Assembly (NCBI RefSeq): GCF_946479715.1
Contig: NZ_CAMLHF010000042.1
Location: 1 to 31,376 of the forward strand
Length of the DNA: 31,376 nucleotides
Source: an uncultured Pedobacter sp.
GTDB taxonomy: Bacteria > Bacteroidota > Bacteroidia > Sphingobacteriales > Sphingobacteriaceae
Reading direction: 5' to 3'
Below, piece after piece: positions 7,537-15,833 of this stretch (position 1 is its first letter; each line of letters begins with the position of its first letter). The translations under genes and the position numbers were made by a program. The notes under the pieces are model-generated. The model saw only the letters and a program-made list of their open reading frames with translations, made no database searches and was not told the DNA's origin.

Positions 7537-10500
7537 ATGCTGAAAAAAATCATTCAGTTTTCTATACAGAACAAATTAGTTATCGGATTATTTACCCTCG
7601 CACTTATTGCCTGGGGTGTATATTCGCTAAAACAATTACCAATAGATGCCGTACCCGATATTACAAATAACCAGGTACAGGTCATCACACTTAGCCCTTC
7701 TTTGGCCACACAGGAGGTAGAAAGGTTAATCTCTTACCCCGTGGAACAAACCATGTCTACCATACCCGAAATTGAACAGGTACGCTCTATTTCAAGATTC
7801 GGTTTGTCGGTAGTGACCATCGTTTTTCATGATGATGTGGACATTTACTGGGCACGGCAGCAGGTTAATGAAAAGCTTGCCGAAGCAAAGAACAACATCC
7901 CTGCAGGATTGGGAAATCCTGAAATATCTCCTATATCAACAGGTCTGGGCGAAATATACCAGTATGTAATCCATGCAAAACCGGGCTTTGAAGAGAAATA
8001 CAATGCCCGTGAACTGCGCAGTATTCAGGACTGGATTGTGAGGAAGCAATTGCTGGGAACTCCAGGTATTGCAGAAGTAAACAGTTTCGGTGGGTTATTA
8101 AAGCAATACGAAATTGCGCTTGATCCGGATAAGTTAAGGGGCCTTAATTTAAGTATTGCTGATGTTTTCACTGCTTTGGAATCCAGTAACCAAAATACAG
8201 GAGGTGCTTATATTGATAAAAAACCAACTGCTTATTTTATCCGCAGTGAGGGCTTAATTGGTAGTCTGGACGACATCAATAAAATAGTGGTTAAGAACAA
8301 TGCCAACGGAATTCCGGTACTTATCCGCGATATTGCTGCTGTTCAGCTGGGTAGCTCCATCCGTTATGGAGCGCTTACCCGGGCAACAACCAAAGGCCAT
8401 GGCGAGGCCGTTGGCGGTATTGTAATGATGCTTAAAGGTGCAAATGCCAATGATGTGGTTAAAAAGGTTAAAACTAAAATAGAGCGGATCAATAAAACGC
8501 TACCTGAAGGGGTTGTTGTTGAACCTTTTCTGGACAGAAGTGCATTGGTAGACCGAGCCATGGGTACGGTAGCTAAAAACCTTATTGAGGGTGCGCTAAT
8601 TGTGATCTTTGTATTGGTGCTCTTTTTAGGGAATTTGCGGGCCGGATTGGTAGTTGCCTCGGTTATTCCGCTATCCATGCTTTTTGCCATTTCGTTAATG
8701 AACCTTTTCGGGGTATCAGGAAACCTGATGAGTCTGGGGGCTATCGACTTTGGTCTGATCGTAGATGGGGCTGTAATTATCGTGGAGGCCACCATGCACA
8801 TCCTGGCAGGTAATAAATTAGGCAGGGCCTATACCCAACGTGAAATGGATGCAGAGGTAGAGAAATCTTCAGTGCGTATGATGAGTGCCGCTGCCTTTGG
8901 TCAGATCATTATTCTGATTGTGTACCTACCCATCCTTGCACTGGTAGGTATAGAAGGGAAAATGTTTGGCCCAATGGCACAAACTGTTTCATTTGCTATT
9001 CTTGGTGCCTTCCTGCTTTCGCTTACCTATGTGCCAATGGTATCCTCGCTGGTATTAAGTAAAAAAGCAGTGCATAAAAGGAATTTTTCAGATCGGATGA
9101 TGGATTTCTTTCAAAGTAAGTACACACCTATCATACATGCCGCTTTGCGTAAACGCATGGTAGTGGTGGTGTCGTCGGTAGTGCTTCTAGCGATCAGTAT
9201 ATTGCTGTTTTTGAGAATGGGAGGAGAGTTTATTCCAACCCTTGAAGAAGGTGATTTTGCTGTAGAAACCCGTTTGCTTACCGGAAGCTCGCTTTCGCAA
9301 ACCATAGATAAAGTAAATCAGGCATCTGATATCCTGGTTAAGCGGTTTCCCGAAGTAAAAGAGGTGATCGGGAAGATTGGAGCAGCCGAGATCCCGACCG
9401 ATCCTATGCCTATGGAAGCATGTGATCTTACCATTATTTTAAAAGATAAAAAAGACTGGACAACCACTAATGACAGGGTAGAACTGGCAGAGCTTATGGG
9501 TAAAGCGCTTGAGGATGTGCCGGGCGTAAGCTTTGGTTTTTCTCAGCCTATTCAGCTTCGCTCTAATGAGCTGATCTCGGGAGTAAGACAGGATATCGGA
9601 ATTAAGATCTTTGGAGATGACCTGACTGCGTTAACCGATATTTCGCAAAAGATCGGGAAAATTGTATCAACAGTTGAGGGTGCAAAAGACCTTTATCTGG
9701 AGCAGGCCACAGGTCTTCCACAGATCGTAGTGAAGATCAACCGCGATAGGATTGCCCAATATGGTTTAACCGTTGATAAAGTAAATCAGGCCCTTAATAC
9801 TGCCTTTGCGGGTCAATCTGCCGGAGTGGTTTACGAGGGTGAGCAGCGTTACGATATGGTGGTGCGCTTGTCGCAGCAGAACCGTCAGGACATCAGTGAT
9901 GTAAAAAATGTTTATGTATCTGCACCTAACGGCAATCAGGTTCCGCTTGATCAGCTTGCGGATGTAGAATTTAAGATAGGACCAAATCAGATCCAGCGTG
10001 AAGATACCAAACGAAGGATCATTGTTGGGCTGAACGTAAGGGGTCGTGATATTGCCAGTGTGGTAACCGAGATTGAAGAAAAGATCAACGCGCAGATCAA
10101 ACTGCCTGCCGGTTATTACATCACTTATGGTGGTCAGTTTGAAAACCTGAAGGAAGCTACCCAAAGGCTTTCTATTGCCGTTCCTGTTGCCCTGGCACTC
10201 ATCCTGCTGTTGTTGTATTTCTCTTTTGGATCCGTTAAGCAATCGGTACTTATATTTTCTGCCATTCCAATGGCAGCCATAGGTGGAATTTTTGCATTAC
10301 TACTTCGTGGAATGCCTTTCAGTATATCTGCAGGTGTTGGTTTTATTGCGCTCTTTGGTGTTGCGGTATTAAATGGGATTGTACTGATCACCGAGTTTAA
10401 CAGGCTCCGTAAACTTGATAAATACGGCTTGGACGAAATTGTGCTTAAAGGTACAGCCATCCGTTTAAGACCGGTGCTGATGACCGCAACAGTGGCTTCA

Positions 10501-11922
10501 TTAGGTTTTTTGCCCATGGCCATTTCTACAGCCGCAGGGGCAGAGGTTCAAAAACCACTTGCTACCGTTGTAATCGGCGGGCTCATTACCTCTACTATTT
10601 TAACTTTAATTGTATTACCCGTGTTATATACTTATTTTGAAGGCTATAAACGTAAGCCTAAAACAAGTGTTCCGGCAGCAATAATTGCCATTATTGCTTT
10701 GTTCACTTTTACCGTACCCGTTGTGGCAAATGCACAGCAAACATCTTTAAAAGGAAGCCCGCTTACTATGGAACAAGTTGTGCAAACTGCTCTCAAAAAC
10801 AACCAGTCCATAAAATCTTCAGGCCTTCAGGTTAATCAGCAGCAGGCATTAAGAGGCAGTTCGACCGACTTAGGGAAAACAAATCTTGATGTGCAGTACG
10901 GACAAATTAACGGAATTAAAAAAGATAATAATTTTAGTGTTTCCCAAAGTATTCCGAATCCTGGACTATTTAGAAACCAGCGTAACCTGTATGATGCGCA
11001 GATCAAGGGTGCCGAAATTAATGTGGCGGTTACACAAAACGAACTGACTTATCAGGTTAAAAGCACTTATATGCACCTTGCTTATTTTATCGCTTTAAAA
11101 GACCTGTATAAAAGTCAGGATTCGGTGTATAGCAATTTCTTAAAAGCGGCCTCTCTAAGGTATGAAACAGGGGAGACCAACCTGCTGGAGAAAACTACAG
11201 CCGAAACGCAGTATAATGAAGTACGGAATCAGATGAGCGAAAATGAATCTGATATTCTTGCTTATACCTCTGAACTGCAGCGACTGCTCAATACACAAGA
11301 ACCTGTTGAAATTGTGAAGGATCAGTTTATACAAGCCGAATGGAATGCTGCAGCTGGCAATAGCGTTGGTGCAAACCCACAACTTGCCCTGCAAAAACAA
11401 CAGATTGAGATTGCCGATAAAGCGCTGGGTGTAGAGAAAGCCCGTTCAGGACCTGATTTTACTGTTGGTTATTTTAACCAGTCCATTATCGGCACACAAA
11501 CGGTTAATGGGAAGGATCAGTATTTTAATGGTGGTAAAAGATTTCAGGGCGTACAGGCAGGAGTAGCCATTCCTTTATTCTTTAAGCCTTTTTCGGCTCG
11601 TATAAAAGCAGCCAGAATAGAAAAGCAGGTAACGGAAAGTCAGTATGAACTTTTCCAGACCAATTTGCAGGGCGAATACAATAAGGCCAATCAAGGCATG
11701 CTTAAAAACTCACGGAGCATCGATTATTACAAAAAAAGCGCCCTGCCAAATGCCAACCTGATTTTAAAGCAATCGCAGATCGCGTTTCAAAACGGAGAGA
11801 TCGGTTATGTAGAATATCTTCAGGGATTAAGGACGTATTCGGAAACCCATTTTAGCTATCTGCAGGCTATTAATCAATACAATCAATCAGTTTATACACT
11901 TCAATACCTCAGTGGTTTATAA
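7537..11922 (+). CDS. CusA/CzcA-family heavy-metal RND pump fused to a TolC-type outer membrane channel
   Basis: 1461 residues in one frame. Residues 1 to about 1040 are a complete HME-type RND pump: the N-terminal helix and PDITNNQVQV, then the proton-relay helix DFGLIVDGAVIIVE (Asp404, Asp410, Glu417). Two large periplasmic regions and a second transmembrane block ending in VVIGGLITSTILTLIVLPVLYTYF follow. After KRKPK comes an extra hydrophobic stretch (about 1048-1062) ending VVANA|QQ, which looks exactly like a signal peptide. From 1067 to 1461 it is an outer membrane efflux protein: LTMEQVVQTALKNNQSIK, long helices and VGYFNQS strands. The pump and channel should form a tripartite exporter with the adaptor encoded 8 bp downstream. 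Metal choice (Cu/Ag or Co/Zn/Cd/Ni) cannot be read with confidence. Such fusions are known in Bacteroidota, so this is not a sequencing artefact. Confidence 0.92.
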   Translation: MLKKIIQFSIQNKLVIGLFTLALIAWGVYSLKQLPIDAVPDITNNQVQVITLSPSLATQEVERLISYPVEQTMSTIPEIEQVRSISRFGLSVVTIVFHDDVDIYWARQQVNEKLAEAKNNIPAGLGNPEISPISTGLGEIYQYVIHAKPGFEEKYNARELRSIQDWIVRKQLLGTPGIAEVNSFGGLLKQYEIALDPDKLRGLNLSIADVFTALESSNQNTGGAYIDKKPTAYFIRSEGLIGSLDDINKIVVKNNANGIPVLIRDIAAVQLGSSIRYGALTRATTKGHGEAVGGIVMMLKGANANDVVKKVKTKIERINKTLPEGVVVEPFLDRSALVDRAMGTVAKNLIEGALIVIFVLVLFLGNLRAGLVVASVIPLSMLFAISLMNLFGVSGNLMSLGAIDFGLIVDGAVIIVEATMHILAGNKLGRAYTQREMDAEVEKSSVRMMSAAAFGQIIILIVYLPILALVGIEGKMFGPMAQTVSFAILGAFLLSLTYVPMVSSLVLSKKAVHKRNFSDRMMDFFQSKYTPIIHAALRKRMVVVVSSVVLLAISILLFLRMGGEFIPTLEEGDFAVETRLLTGSSLSQTIDKVNQASDILVKRFPEVKEVIGKIGAAEIPTDPMPMEACDLTIILKDKKDWTTTNDRVELAELMGKALEDVPGVSFGFSQPIQLRSNELISGVRQDIGIKIFGDDLTALTDISQKIGKIVSTVEGAKDLYLEQATGLPQIVVKINRDRIAQYGLTVDKVNQALNTAFAGQSAGVVYEGEQRYDMVVRLSQQNRQDISDVKNVYVSAPNGNQVPLDQLADVEFKIGPNQIQREDTKRRIIVGLNVRGRDIASVVTEIEEKINAQIKLPAGYYITYGGQFENLKEATQRLSIAVPVALALILLLLYFSFGSVKQSVLIFSAIPMAAIGGIFALLLRGMPFSISAGVGFIALFGVAVLNGIVLITEFNRLRKLDKYGLDEIVLKGTAIRLRPVLMTATVASLGFLPMAISTAAGAEVQKPLATVVIGGLITSTILTLIVLPVLYTYFEGYKRKPKTSVPAAIIAIIALFTFTVPVVANAQQTSLKGSPLTMEQVVQTALKNNQSIKSSGLQVNQQQALRGSSTDLGKTNLDVQYGQINGIKKDNNFSVSQSIPNPGLFRNQRNLYDAQIKGAEINVAVTQNELTYQVKSTYMHLAYFIALKDLYKSQDSVYSNFLKAASLRYETGETNLLEKTTAETQYNEVRNQMSENESDILAYTSELQRLLNTQEPVEIVKDQFIQAEWNAAAGNSVGANPQLALQKQQIEIADKALGVEKARSGPDFTVGYFNQSIIGTQTVNGKDQYFNGGKRFQGVQAGVAIPLFFKPFSARIKAARIEKQVTESQYELFQTNLQGEYNKANQGMLKNSRSIDYYKKSALPNANLILKQSQIAFQNGEIGYVEYLQGLRTYSETHFSYLQAINQYNQSVYTLQYLSGL

Positions 11923-11930
11923 TTAAGAAA

Positions 11931-13118
11931 ATGAAAAGAACTATTCAATTGATCATCTATGTTTCCCTGGTCGCTGCGGTCTTAACCTCATGCGGAGGGA
12001 ACACTCCGAAATCAGAAGAAACAACAACAGTTAAAGAAGAAAGCGCTAGTCATGAGGACGAAAATACCGTGGAATTTACCGGAGCGCAATATAAAACCGC
12101 AGGCATTACACTAGGCTCACCGGAAATGAAAGATTTAAGTGGGCTGTTAAAAGTTAATGGCTTTATTGATGTGCCACCACAAAATCTGGTCAGTGTTACC
12201 ACTCAGATGGGTGGGATTGTTAAATCGACTCCTTTGCTGCAGGGCAGTACCGTAAGCAAGGGGCAAGTGATCGCGGTTTTACAAAATCAGGAATATGTAT
12301 TGTTACAGCAAGATTATCTGGAAAGCAAAAGTCAGCTGGAACTTGCCGATTCAGAATATAAAAGACAGCAAACGCTGGCAGAGCAGAATGTTAATGCAAA
12401 GAAAACGTTGCAGCAGGCACGCGCACAGTTCCAGACCATGCTGGCAAGAGAAAGCGCATTGAAACAAAGGCTACAGCTGATCAATATTAATCCTGCAAGT
12501 TTATCGGCCGCCAATATCAGGAGCCAGATCAATATTTATTCGCCAATTACGGGTTATGTAACCAAAGTAAATGTAAATACCGGGAAGTTTGTGAATCCGA
12601 ATGACGCGATGTTTGAGATTGTAAACAGTGCTAATCTGCATGTTGAGTTGAACGTGTTTGAAAGAGATGCTTCGAAAGTTAAGGCAGGTCAAAGGGTTCG
12701 TTTTTCTATGGCTAATGATGCAGAAGAGCAGATTGCGGTAGTAGATTTAGTTGGCCGGGAAATTAATGCCGATAAAACGATTACCGTTCATGCCATTTCA
12801 AAAGGAAGCACCAGCTTTATTCCGGGAGCATATCTAAAAGCTTATATTGAAACAGGCACCAGTAACTTGCAGGCATTACCGAATAGCGCTGTAGTAGATT
12901 TTGGAGGTAAGAAATACATCTTTGTTTCGGAGGTTTCGGAGAAAAAGGAGATGTATTATTTTAAAATGGTAGAGGTAAGTGTTGGGGTAAGTGATGGGGG
13001 ATATTTAGAGGTGCAGGTTCCGGAAGGTGTGAATGTAAATGGAAAGGTGGTTTTAAAGGGCGCTTATGATTTGCTGTCTAAATTGAAAAACAGCGAAGAG
13101 GCCGGGCACGGGCATTAG
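11931..13118 (+). CDS. Periplasmic adaptor (membrane fusion) lipoprotein of the metal RND pump
   Basis: 395 residues with a lipoprotein signal: a basic start, a hydrophobic core and the lipobox VLTSC (Cys21), so it is probably anchored in the inner membrane. The order is that of CusB/CzcB adaptors. First comes a lipoyl-like half (LVSVTTQMGGIVKSTPLLQGSTVSKGQVIAVLQNQEY), then a helical hairpin rich in Gln, Leu and Ala (about 125-185), then the second lipoyl half (IYSPITGYVTKVNVNTGKFVNPNDAMFEIVN) and beta-barrel and proximal domains. The end is EEAGHGH, a short His tail that could bind metal. It starts 8 bp after the pump-channel fusion and would bridge the inner-membrane pump and outer channel. 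It is the last gene of the operon. An inverted repeat and a convergent MFS gene follow. Confidence 0.9.
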   Translation: MKRTIQLIIYVSLVAAVLTSCGGNTPKSEETTTVKEESASHEDENTVEFTGAQYKTAGITLGSPEMKDLSGLLKVNGFIDVPPQNLVSVTTQMGGIVKSTPLLQGSTVSKGQVIAVLQNQEYVLLQQDYLESKSQLELADSEYKRQQTLAEQNVNAKKTLQQARAQFQTMLARESALKQRLQLININPASLSAANIRSQINIYSPITGYVTKVNVNTGKFVNPNDAMFEIVNSANLHVELNVFERDASKVKAGQRVRFSMANDAEEQIAVVDLVGREINADKTITVHAISKGSTSFIPGAYLKAYIETGTSNLQALPNSAVVDFGGKKYIFVSEVSEKKEMYYFKMVEVSVGVSDGGYLEVQVPEGVNVNGKVVLKGAYDLLSKLKNSEEAGHGH

Positions 13119-13138
13119 TTTAAAGGTGGTGGTTAGCA

Positions 13139-13178
13139 CTGTACGTCATCTCGAACGCATGCGAGAGATGACGTACAG
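13139..13178. repeat. Palindromic GTCATCTCGA-family repeat, intergenic copy 1
   Basis: Perfect 14-base arms, CTGTACGTCATCTC at 13139-13152 and its complement at 13165-13178, enclose a 12-base centre that itself contains the palindrome CGCATGCG. It lies between the convergent adaptor and MFS genes. It shares the core GTCATCTCGA...GAGATGAC with repeats at 25675 and 31248, so it belongs to a dispersed family. No T-run follows on either side, so it is not a typical intrinsic terminator, although the hairpin could still block or stabilise 3' ends. Confidence 0.85.
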
Positions 13179-13213
13179 TATAAAGTATGACGACGTAAAG
13201 CACGATGACAATG

Positions 13214-14623
13214 TTATTTTGCTTTAACGGGTTTGGGGATGAGGTAAAGCATGTATACTACTAAACAAAGGCAGGCCATGTTGGCCGCAATACCATAATC
13301 AAAAGCTTTAAGGTAATCGGGGTTGGTCTTGTTTATGCTAATCTCGTAATAAAATACACCTCCCAAAATGCTGATCCCCAATGCTGAAGCCGTTTGCTGG
13401 AAGGTAGAAAAGATACCGGCGGCAACACCGGCAAACTTTGTTGGAATGCTACCTAATGCAATGGTAAGCAGAGACGGAAGGACAAGTCCGTTGCCCAGGC
13501 CATACAGTCCAATGAGTAAAATGACACATAACCCGCTTACCTGTGGTTTAAAAAGCAGAATCTGGAGCATAAAGGATACCATGATAATGGCCACACCCAA
13601 TTGCAATACGAGTTTTCCAAATTTAACGATCAGCTTAGACGCCAGCATTGCCGATATCATAAAAAGAATGGCATGTAGTACGAAATACAGACCACAATCC
13701 AGTGCAGACAAGCCAAGGCCATTCTGAAGATACACCGCACTCATTAACAGAAAAGCCGTATGCATCATAAAATGGAACAATACAGCGAGTAGTCCGATGT
13801 TAAATTCCCTTAATTTAAAAAGCGACACATCTATTAAAGGAGCGCTGTTCAACAGCAGCTTTTTCTTCTGATTGCGGATGAAGCAGGCAAAGATAGGGGC
13901 CGACGATAGTATCATGATTATGCTCCATATCGGCCATCCCGCTTCGCGGCCTTCTGCAAGGGGGTAGATCAGGCAAAATAGTCCTGCCGTTAAAATCGTT
14001 GCACCGGAATAATCGAAGCTTTGTGTGGTGTCTTTAACGGTCTCGTTTAAATACTTCCATATTGCCCACAGCGCTGCAATTCCTACCGGCAGGTTTATTA
14101 AAAAGATCAAGCGCCAGCCCTCAATTCCTAAAAATGATTTGTCAACCAGGTATCCGCCCAATATCTGACCTATAATAGCGGCAATACTTAGGGTAACACC
14201 ATACCAGCCTATTGCTTTTGCCCGCTCTTGTGGATCGGTAAACAGCACTTGTATAAAGGCAATGGATTGAGGAACCATGATAGATGAGCTGATACCCTGA
14301 AAGAAGCGGGCAATGTTAAGTTGTAAGGCCGTTTGCGTAATGCCGCAGATACATGAGGTTAAGGTGAAGAGGAAAAGGCCCCAGAACAGCACTTTCTTTT
14401 TGCCAAGGTAATCTCCGGCGCGGCCGCCAATGATCAGAAAAGCGGCACTTCCCAGTAAATACCCTGCTATCACGAGCTGTACTTCTCCGTCGGTAGCGTT
14501 AACACCTGCTTTAATGCCCGGTATTGCCATGTTGATGATGAAAATGTCTATTACATAGAGCATGGGTGCGGTTAAAACGATTACTAATGCAAGCCATTTT
14601 GAGTTGTTTTTTTTCTTTTTCAT
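13214..14623 (-). CDS. MFS drug exporter, DHA2 (EmrB/QacA) type
   Basis: 469 residues, with the hydrophobic pattern of a 14-helix DHA2 major facilitator. The first helix carries LYVIDIFIINMAIPGI, which fits the D1 motif (L-D-x-T-x-V-N-V-A-x-P) of this family with changes. The next carries GGRAGDYLGKKKVL (motif A), then ARFFQGISSSIMVPQSIA (motif B) and GWYGVTLSIAAIIGQILGGYL (motif C, the antiporter motif). It would use the proton gradient to export small molecules; the substrate is unknown. A run of lysines opens the protein (MKKKKNN). It lies 82 bp downstream of ada in the same direction, and the spacer contains a nine-base inverted repeat at 14661-14681 that could be an operator or attenuator. 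The gene ends toward the palindrome beside the metal efflux operon. Confidence 0.88.
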   Translation of the reverse strand: MKKKKNNSKWLALVIVLTAPMLYVIDIFIINMAIPGIKAGVNATDGEVQLVIAGYLLGSAAFLIIGGRAGDYLGKKKVLFWGLFLFTLTSCICGITQTALQLNIARFFQGISSSIMVPQSIAFIQVLFTDPQERAKAIGWYGVTLSIAAIIGQILGGYLVDKSFLGIEGWRLIFLINLPVGIAALWAIWKYLNETVKDTTQSFDYSGATILTAGLFCLIYPLAEGREAGWPIWSIIMILSSAPIFACFIRNQKKKLLLNSAPLIDVSLFKLREFNIGLLAVLFHFMMHTAFLLMSAVYLQNGLGLSALDCGLYFVLHAILFMISAMLASKLIVKFGKLVLQLGVAIIMVSFMLQILLFKPQVSGLCVILLIGLYGLGNGLVLPSLLTIALGSIPTKFAGVAAGIFSTFQQTASALGISILGGVFYYEISINKTNPDYLKAFDYGIAANMACLCLVVYMLYLIPKPVKAK

Positions 14624-14660
14624 GATAGTTTAGTCTGTTTTTTGGGCACAGGAAATCCTT

Positions 14661-14681
14661 CTCATTCATCTCATGAATGAG
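14661..14681. repeat. Inverted repeat between ada and the MFS exporter gene
   Basis: CTCATTCAT-CTC-ATGAATGAG: perfect nine-base arms with a three-base centre, placed 37 bp upstream of the exporter start on the - strand. No T-run follows on that strand, so a regulator binding site or transcript hairpin is more likely than a terminator. No known operator was recognised. Confidence 0.45.
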
Positions 14682-14705
14682 TGAAATGTGTTTTTAATTA
14701 AGAAA

Positions 14706-15743
14706 TCAGGAGTTTGATTTTTCGAGATCGAGCAGCCATTTTTTTCTGACTAGTCCGCCGCCGTAGCCGGTCATGCTTCCGTCTGTACCAATTACCCTGT
14801 GGCATGGAATTAAAATGGAAATTCGATTCATCCCATTGGCATTTGCCACTGCGCGAACAGCATCAGATTTATTCAATGCCAGGGCCTGTTGTTTATAGTT
14901 ACGTGTTGCACCATATGGGATTTCCTGCAGAATTTGCCATACAGATTGCTGAAATTCTGTTCCGGGCGAAAACAAGGGCACTGTAAATTGTTTTCTTTTG
15001 CCAGCAAAATATTCATCAAGCTGTTGCTTTAGCAGCTCAAAATGTGGGTTGTTGCCTTGGATGATAGTGGCATTTAATTGTTTTGCCAGTGTTTTAAATT
15101 CCGTCTCCAGCATTTTTCGATCGGTAAATTCTAAAAGGCAAATGCCTTGCTTAGCGGCACAGGCAAACATGGTTCCGAGTGGTGTTTCGAGTCGGGTGAT
15201 GTTAATGACCTGTTTGTCTTTGCTGTTTACAGGAGAAACGCCAAAAATGGATTTAAAAGAATCACCAAAACCACTTAAAGATTCGTACCCTGCATCAAAC
15301 GCGGCGGTAGTAACGGCTTCGCCATCCTGAATTCTTTTAAATGCAGAATTGATCCGAAACATCCTTTGGTAGGCATGAAAGGTAATGCCATGATTTTTAA
15401 GAAACCATCTTCTGATCTTGCTGGGCTCAATTCCTTTTTGAATTAAGTCCCAGTCTTTAAATTTTAGAGAAGGATCTGCATTTAATTCCTCGAGGATCGA
15501 TTTAATAAAATCAGGTGTTTCTCCAATTTTTTCAAGTGGGTTGCATACTTTGCAGGGTCTGTAGCCTTTGCGTATGGCTTCGCTGGTTGTTTTAAAAAAC
15601 TCCACATTTTCTGCCTTGGGTTTTCTTGCGGTACAGGTTGGTCTGCAAAATATGCCTGTAGTTTTAACTGCTGTTATGAAAGTCCCCTCAAAAGTGATGT
15701 CCTTTTTAAGGATCGCGTTGTACATGATTTCGTTGGTCAGCAT
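14706..15743 (-). CDS. ada: Bifunctional Ada: methylphosphotriester-DNA and O6-methylguanine-DNA methyltransferase, AraC-type regulator
   Basis: 345 residues in the order of E. coli Ada (354). The N-terminal zinc domain carries Cys33 and Cys37 (GIFCRPTCTARKPK) and Cys64 and Cys67 (YRPCKVCNP). By analogy Cys33 would accept methyl groups from phosphotriesters and switch the protein into an activator. An AraC-type helix-turn-helix region follows (about 80-170; FHAYQRMFRINSAFKRI, FDAGYESLSGFGDSFKSIFG). The C-terminal domain carries ILIPCHRVIG (Cys314), the acceptor for O6-methylguanine. It repairs alkylation damage in the cytoplasm and probably activates its own promoter. A second in-frame ATG at 15725 (MYNAILKKD) is a possible start. 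The -33/-7 pair at 15760-15790 gives a leader of about ten bases to the ATG used here. The exporter gene follows in the same direction. Confidence 0.93.
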   Translation of the reverse strand: MLTNEIMYNAILKKDITFEGTFITAVKTTGIFCRPTCTARKPKAENVEFFKTTSEAIRKGYRPCKVCNPLEKIGETPDFIKSILEELNADPSLKFKDWDLIQKGIEPSKIRRWFLKNHGITFHAYQRMFRINSAFKRIQDGEAVTTAAFDAGYESLSGFGDSFKSIFGVSPVNSKDKQVINITRLETPLGTMFACAAKQGICLLEFTDRKMLETEFKTLAKQLNATIIQGNNPHFELLKQQLDEYFAGKRKQFTVPLFSPGTEFQQSVWQILQEIPYGATRNYKQQALALNKSDAVRAVANANGMNRISILIPCHRVIGTDGSMTGYGGGLVRKKWLLDLEKSNS

Positions 15744-15759
15744 TTCTGTTTCTTTTCTT

Positions 15760-15790
15760 CAAAATTAGATTAGTTGGGCGCAGTGTACAA
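15760..15790 (-). promoter_or_regulatory. Promoter of ada (TTG-N20-TAATTTTG)
   Basis: On the - strand a TTG (+ strand 15788-15790) is followed after 20 bases by TAATTTTG (15760-15767), a full match to the Bacteroidota -7 consensus TAnnTTTG. The predicted start of transcription lies about ten bases before the ada ATG. Confidence 0.6.
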
Positions 15791-15833
15791 CCGAAAACCT
15801 GACAAGTATTTTTTTAGTTCTTAACCTTAATCT

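Noticed and set aside
8364..8801. 145-codon open frame on the - strand inside the RND pump gene
   Set aside because: It is a shadow of the pump helices; the composition is Ser/Thr/Ile-rich without motif and there is no promoter.
9766..10242. 158-codon open frame on the - strand inside the RND pump gene
   Set aside because: It lies wholly within the coding sequence of a clearly real gene, has no plausible domain, and similar antisense frames occur along the whole pump gene.
7537..11922. The 1461-residue frame as an assembly error joining two genes
   Set aside because: Pump-channel fusions of this length are known in Bacteroidota, the frame is uninterrupted, and the joint keeps a sensible signal-like segment.
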